A stretch of 64,000 nucleotides of DNA, from NCBI GenBank assembly GCA_019456145.1, contig VRUL01000002.1, forward strand, positions 1 through 64,000. Direction: 5' to 3'. Source of the DNA: Planctomycetota bacterium. Its GTDB lineage: Bacteria > Planctomycetota > Phycisphaerae > Sedimentisphaerales > Anaerobacaceae. The notes beneath the pieces were generated by a model. The model did no database searches. It was not told the DNA's origin and saw only the letters and a list, made by a program, of their open reading frames with translations. Below are positions 62,276-64,000 of the stretch, one piece after another. A program made the translations under genes and the position numbers. How positions within the stretch are numbered: the first letter of the stretch is position 1; each line of letters opens with the position of its first letter.

Positions 62276-63628
62276 TTAAATCTTGCCGGAAGTGTTTCGT
62301 TTGAAGGAAAACTCGACTTTCACCTTTGTCGGTTTCCCATTGATCTCCAACACTGGATAGGCAAGGAAATTGATCGGACCTGAAGCCGGGCCCGGTTCAA
62401 GCACAAGGTCGCGGCCGCGGCTCAGTTCAATGCGGTTTGCCGGATTGTGTCCGAAGTAATAGGTGGACAGGCTGGAAAACTTGTCGCCCTCGCTGATGTC
62501 AACGGGCCACCACTTGCCGTCGGTGTAGAACTCCGCCCAGCAATGATAGCCGTCTATCCCGCCTTCGTTCCTCTCCGAAGGGATTGCCGCGCCAATTGCG
62601 AAGCGTGCAGGAATACCGACGGCCCTGGACAAGGCGATGAAGTAGGAATGAAAATCTGAACAATTACCTGTGCGTGCGTCACAGGCATAGACGGCATCGC
62701 CTTTTCCCCAGCCGGAGCCAAACTTCATGTAGCGCATGCGGTCTATGATGTGGTCGTAAAGGGCCCTCGCACGGACGAGGTCACCCTTCTTGCCCTCAAC
62801 CACCTTCTCAGCAATGCTGCAAAATCTCTCATCGTCCGGCACAAGACGCTCCGGGGCAAGGTATTTGTCGGGGTCAGGTATTTGCGCCTCATAAATGGAT
62901 TTCTCAAGCCGCCGTACATCAAAGCGAATCGAGACGGTTTTTCCGCTGTCTTCGGGGCCAAGCTTCAGGAATAGTACTCTGTTTCCATGTTCACGCTCCT
63001 GCAATATTTCCCGCTCACCCGGAGCTTCGATGGACTTCACCTCGACAGTCTGGAATAAATCCGTGCTCGGCAGGGGAATCCACATGCGGGCAGCCTCGGT
63101 CATCTTAGGTAGTGTCGCCCGGTATAGAAACTCGAACTCGTCACGGTCGTTGATTATGCCAAGCAAGCGTTTCGATGCATCCTTCACAGGGACACGATGC
63201 CACGTCTTGTCACGCTTCTGCTTCCAGGCATAAAACGGTTTGCCGTTGATCTTGTGGACAGTGGTTTCTGTGACGGTCATCGCGCACGGATCGCCGGAAA
63301 GAAAGAAATCCACATCATAAACATCCCCATCCGTGCTCGCCAAATCCACGCAGGCGAAATGGCGGCGCGGACCAAGATTCGCCAGGTACTCGGTGTGCAC
63401 GCGGACAAGCTTGAGTCGGAGTTCTCCATCATCGTAAGGAAGTTTGAAATATCCGTCACCTAAGCGGGTCTGCTCTTCGATGTGTTTTTCGATACCGTCC
63501 TGAATATCCTGTGTTACCAGGTTAGGTACATAATCAGACGGGCCTTGATCCTCATTCCGCGACGTATTGCAGCCCGCAAAAACTGTACAGACTGCGACCA
63601 CTGCTGCTATTGCCTTTTGCAGGTTCAT
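62276..63628 (-). CDS. Transglutaminase-like domain lipoprotein
   Basis: A 450-residue exported protein with a lipobox (VFAGC, Cys19). The C-terminal half is a transglutaminase-like/papain-fold domain with Cys in ARTGNCSDFHSYFIALSR, His in GIDGYHCWAEFY and Asp in WWPVDISEG. The N-terminal half (about 50-240) is beta-rich and unknown. Such proteins may cleave or crosslink peptides in the envelope. It is 49 nt downstream of the HPAG-repeat lipoprotein, in the same direction, so the two may be co-transcribed. Confidence 0.87.
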   Translation of the reverse strand: MNLQKAIAAVVAVCTVFAGCNTSRNEDQGPSDYVPNLVTQDIQDGIEKHIEEQTRLGDGYFKLPYDDGELRLKLVRVHTEYLANLGPRRHFACVDLASTDGDVYDVDFFLSGDPCAMTVTETTVHKINGKPFYAWKQKRDKTWHRVPVKDASKRLLGIINDRDEFEFLYRATLPKMTEAARMWIPLPSTDLFQTVEVKSIEAPGEREILQEREHGNRVLFLKLGPEDSGKTVSIRFDVRRLEKSIYEAQIPDPDKYLAPERLVPDDERFCSIAEKVVEGKKGDLVRARALYDHIIDRMRYMKFGSGWGKGDAVYACDARTGNCSDFHSYFIALSRAVGIPARFAIGAAIPSERNEGGIDGYHCWAEFYTDGKWWPVDISEGDKFSSLSTYYFGHNPANRIELSRGRDLVLEPGPASGPINFLAYPVLEINGKPTKVKVEFSFKRNTSGKI

Positions 63629-63677
63629 AGAAGACCTTTCATCTCAAAACTGCACGCCGCAGTCAAGAGCCTGAACA

Positions 63678-63926
63678 TCATTTCGGAGGTTCTTTGGATG
63701 GAGTTTCCCCGGCCGGATGTTCCCCGGCTGGATGTTCCTCGGATGGTTTTTCCTTGGAGGGATGCTCCCCGGCTGGATGTTCCTCGGATGGTTTTTCCCC
63801 GGCTGGATGATCCCCGGCAGGATGATCCCCGGCCGGATGTTCGCTCTTTTGTGTGCAACCAGCCAGGCCAAGAAAAACAACTGCGGCAATCAGCACCGAC
63901 ACAAACACTGTTTTCACCTTGTTCAT
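63678..63926 (-). CDS. Small lipoprotein with HPAG pentapeptide repeats
   Basis: An 82-residue protein with a signal peptide and lipobox FLGLAGC (Cys at about 24), then about ten pentapeptide units of the type (E/D)HPAG, EKPSE, EHPSK up to the C-terminus. The DNA is a 15-bp minisatellite (63680-63845). The ATG at 63926 is preferred because AAGGAG lies 11 nt upstream; 24 more in-frame codons precede it. The His-rich repeat could bind metal ions or the cell wall, but this is a guess. It is not a conserved family I can name. Confidence 0.72.
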   Translation of the reverse strand: MNKVKTVFVSVLIAAVVFLGLAGCTQKSEHPAGDHPAGDHPAGEKPSEEHPAGEHPSKEKPSEEHPAGEHPAGETPSKEPPK

Positions 63927-64000
63927 CTTTATCAATTCTCCTTTCGTGTTTACGGCTCTCGACTTACGCAGCATAGAGCCTGCCATATAATTTCGCATAC

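Noticed and set aside
1..64000. CRISPR arrays, insertion sequences, integrases, rRNA
   Set aside because: No regular direct repeat-spacer series, no transposase or recombinase motif, and no rRNA sequence was seen on either strand.

Overview
The window looks like chromosomal DNA of a Gram-negative, moderately AT-rich bacterium, most probably a member of the Planctomycetota (Phycisphaerae / Sedimentisphaerales-like). This is inferred from: two large secreted proteins ending in dockerin-like DxDxDGxVxxxDF...W modules; a rhomboid protease with a CxC...CxxC ribbon tail of a kind common in planctomycetes; intergenic pseudo-coding repeats reading like NEPNF/KTNPNEP; and alpha-glucan metabolism built on GH57 enzymes and GT4 synthases. 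No taxonomic marker (rRNA, ribosomal protein) is present, so the assignment is moderate.

Region 1 (1-21.4 kb) is a chemosensory locus without flagellar genes. On the minus strand lie two CheW-porin units: cheW2-oprB-mcp (6475 to 2195, closed by a clear terminator) and cheW1-TorF-type porin (1782 to beyond the left edge). In both, the porin start is joined to the cheW stop and its Shine-Dalgarno lies inside the cheW tail. On the plus strand run cheY, cheX and a CheC-like/coiled-coil/CBS fusion, then cheA-cheR-cheD1-REC/CheX fusion-HPt-cheD2-cheB and two CBS-pair proteins. A ~52-bp promoter-like motif is shared by cheA, cheW1 and cheW2, which suggests that the three transcripts form one regulon. 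A frameshifted lipoprotein, a REC-less LuxR-type regulator and a frameshifted hybrid histidine kinase lie within or beside it.

Region 2 (21.8-38.7 kb) holds a SASA-type esterase, a 163-bp imperfect palindrome, and an alpha-glucan (glycogen) island: DUF2934 protein, three GT4 glucan-synthase-like transferases, a GH57 branching enzyme, a DUF3417-type glucan phosphorylase and two more GH57 enzymes on the plus strand, with convergent malQ and a DUF3536-type GH57 on the minus strand. No glgC or GT5 glgA is seen here.

Region 3 (38.7-53.6 kb) is looser: DUF378 protein, tRNA-Val(GAC), about 1.1 kb of planctomycete-type repeats, a 13-repeat secreted protein with a dockerin-like end, a rhomboid-ribbon protease, intergenic palindromes, a YhdT-like/SSS symporter cassette with a secreted protein of unknown function and an iron-sulfur flavoprotein, and a 1018-residue beta-helix protein with a dockerin-like end.

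Region 4 (53.6-64 kb) is a type IV pilus / type II secretion-like operon on the minus strand (pilM-N-O-PilP-like-pilT-pilC-two prepilins) with a G10 tract just upstream of one prepilin start, followed by gpsA, a transglutaminase-like lipoprotein and a small HPAG-repeat lipoprotein.
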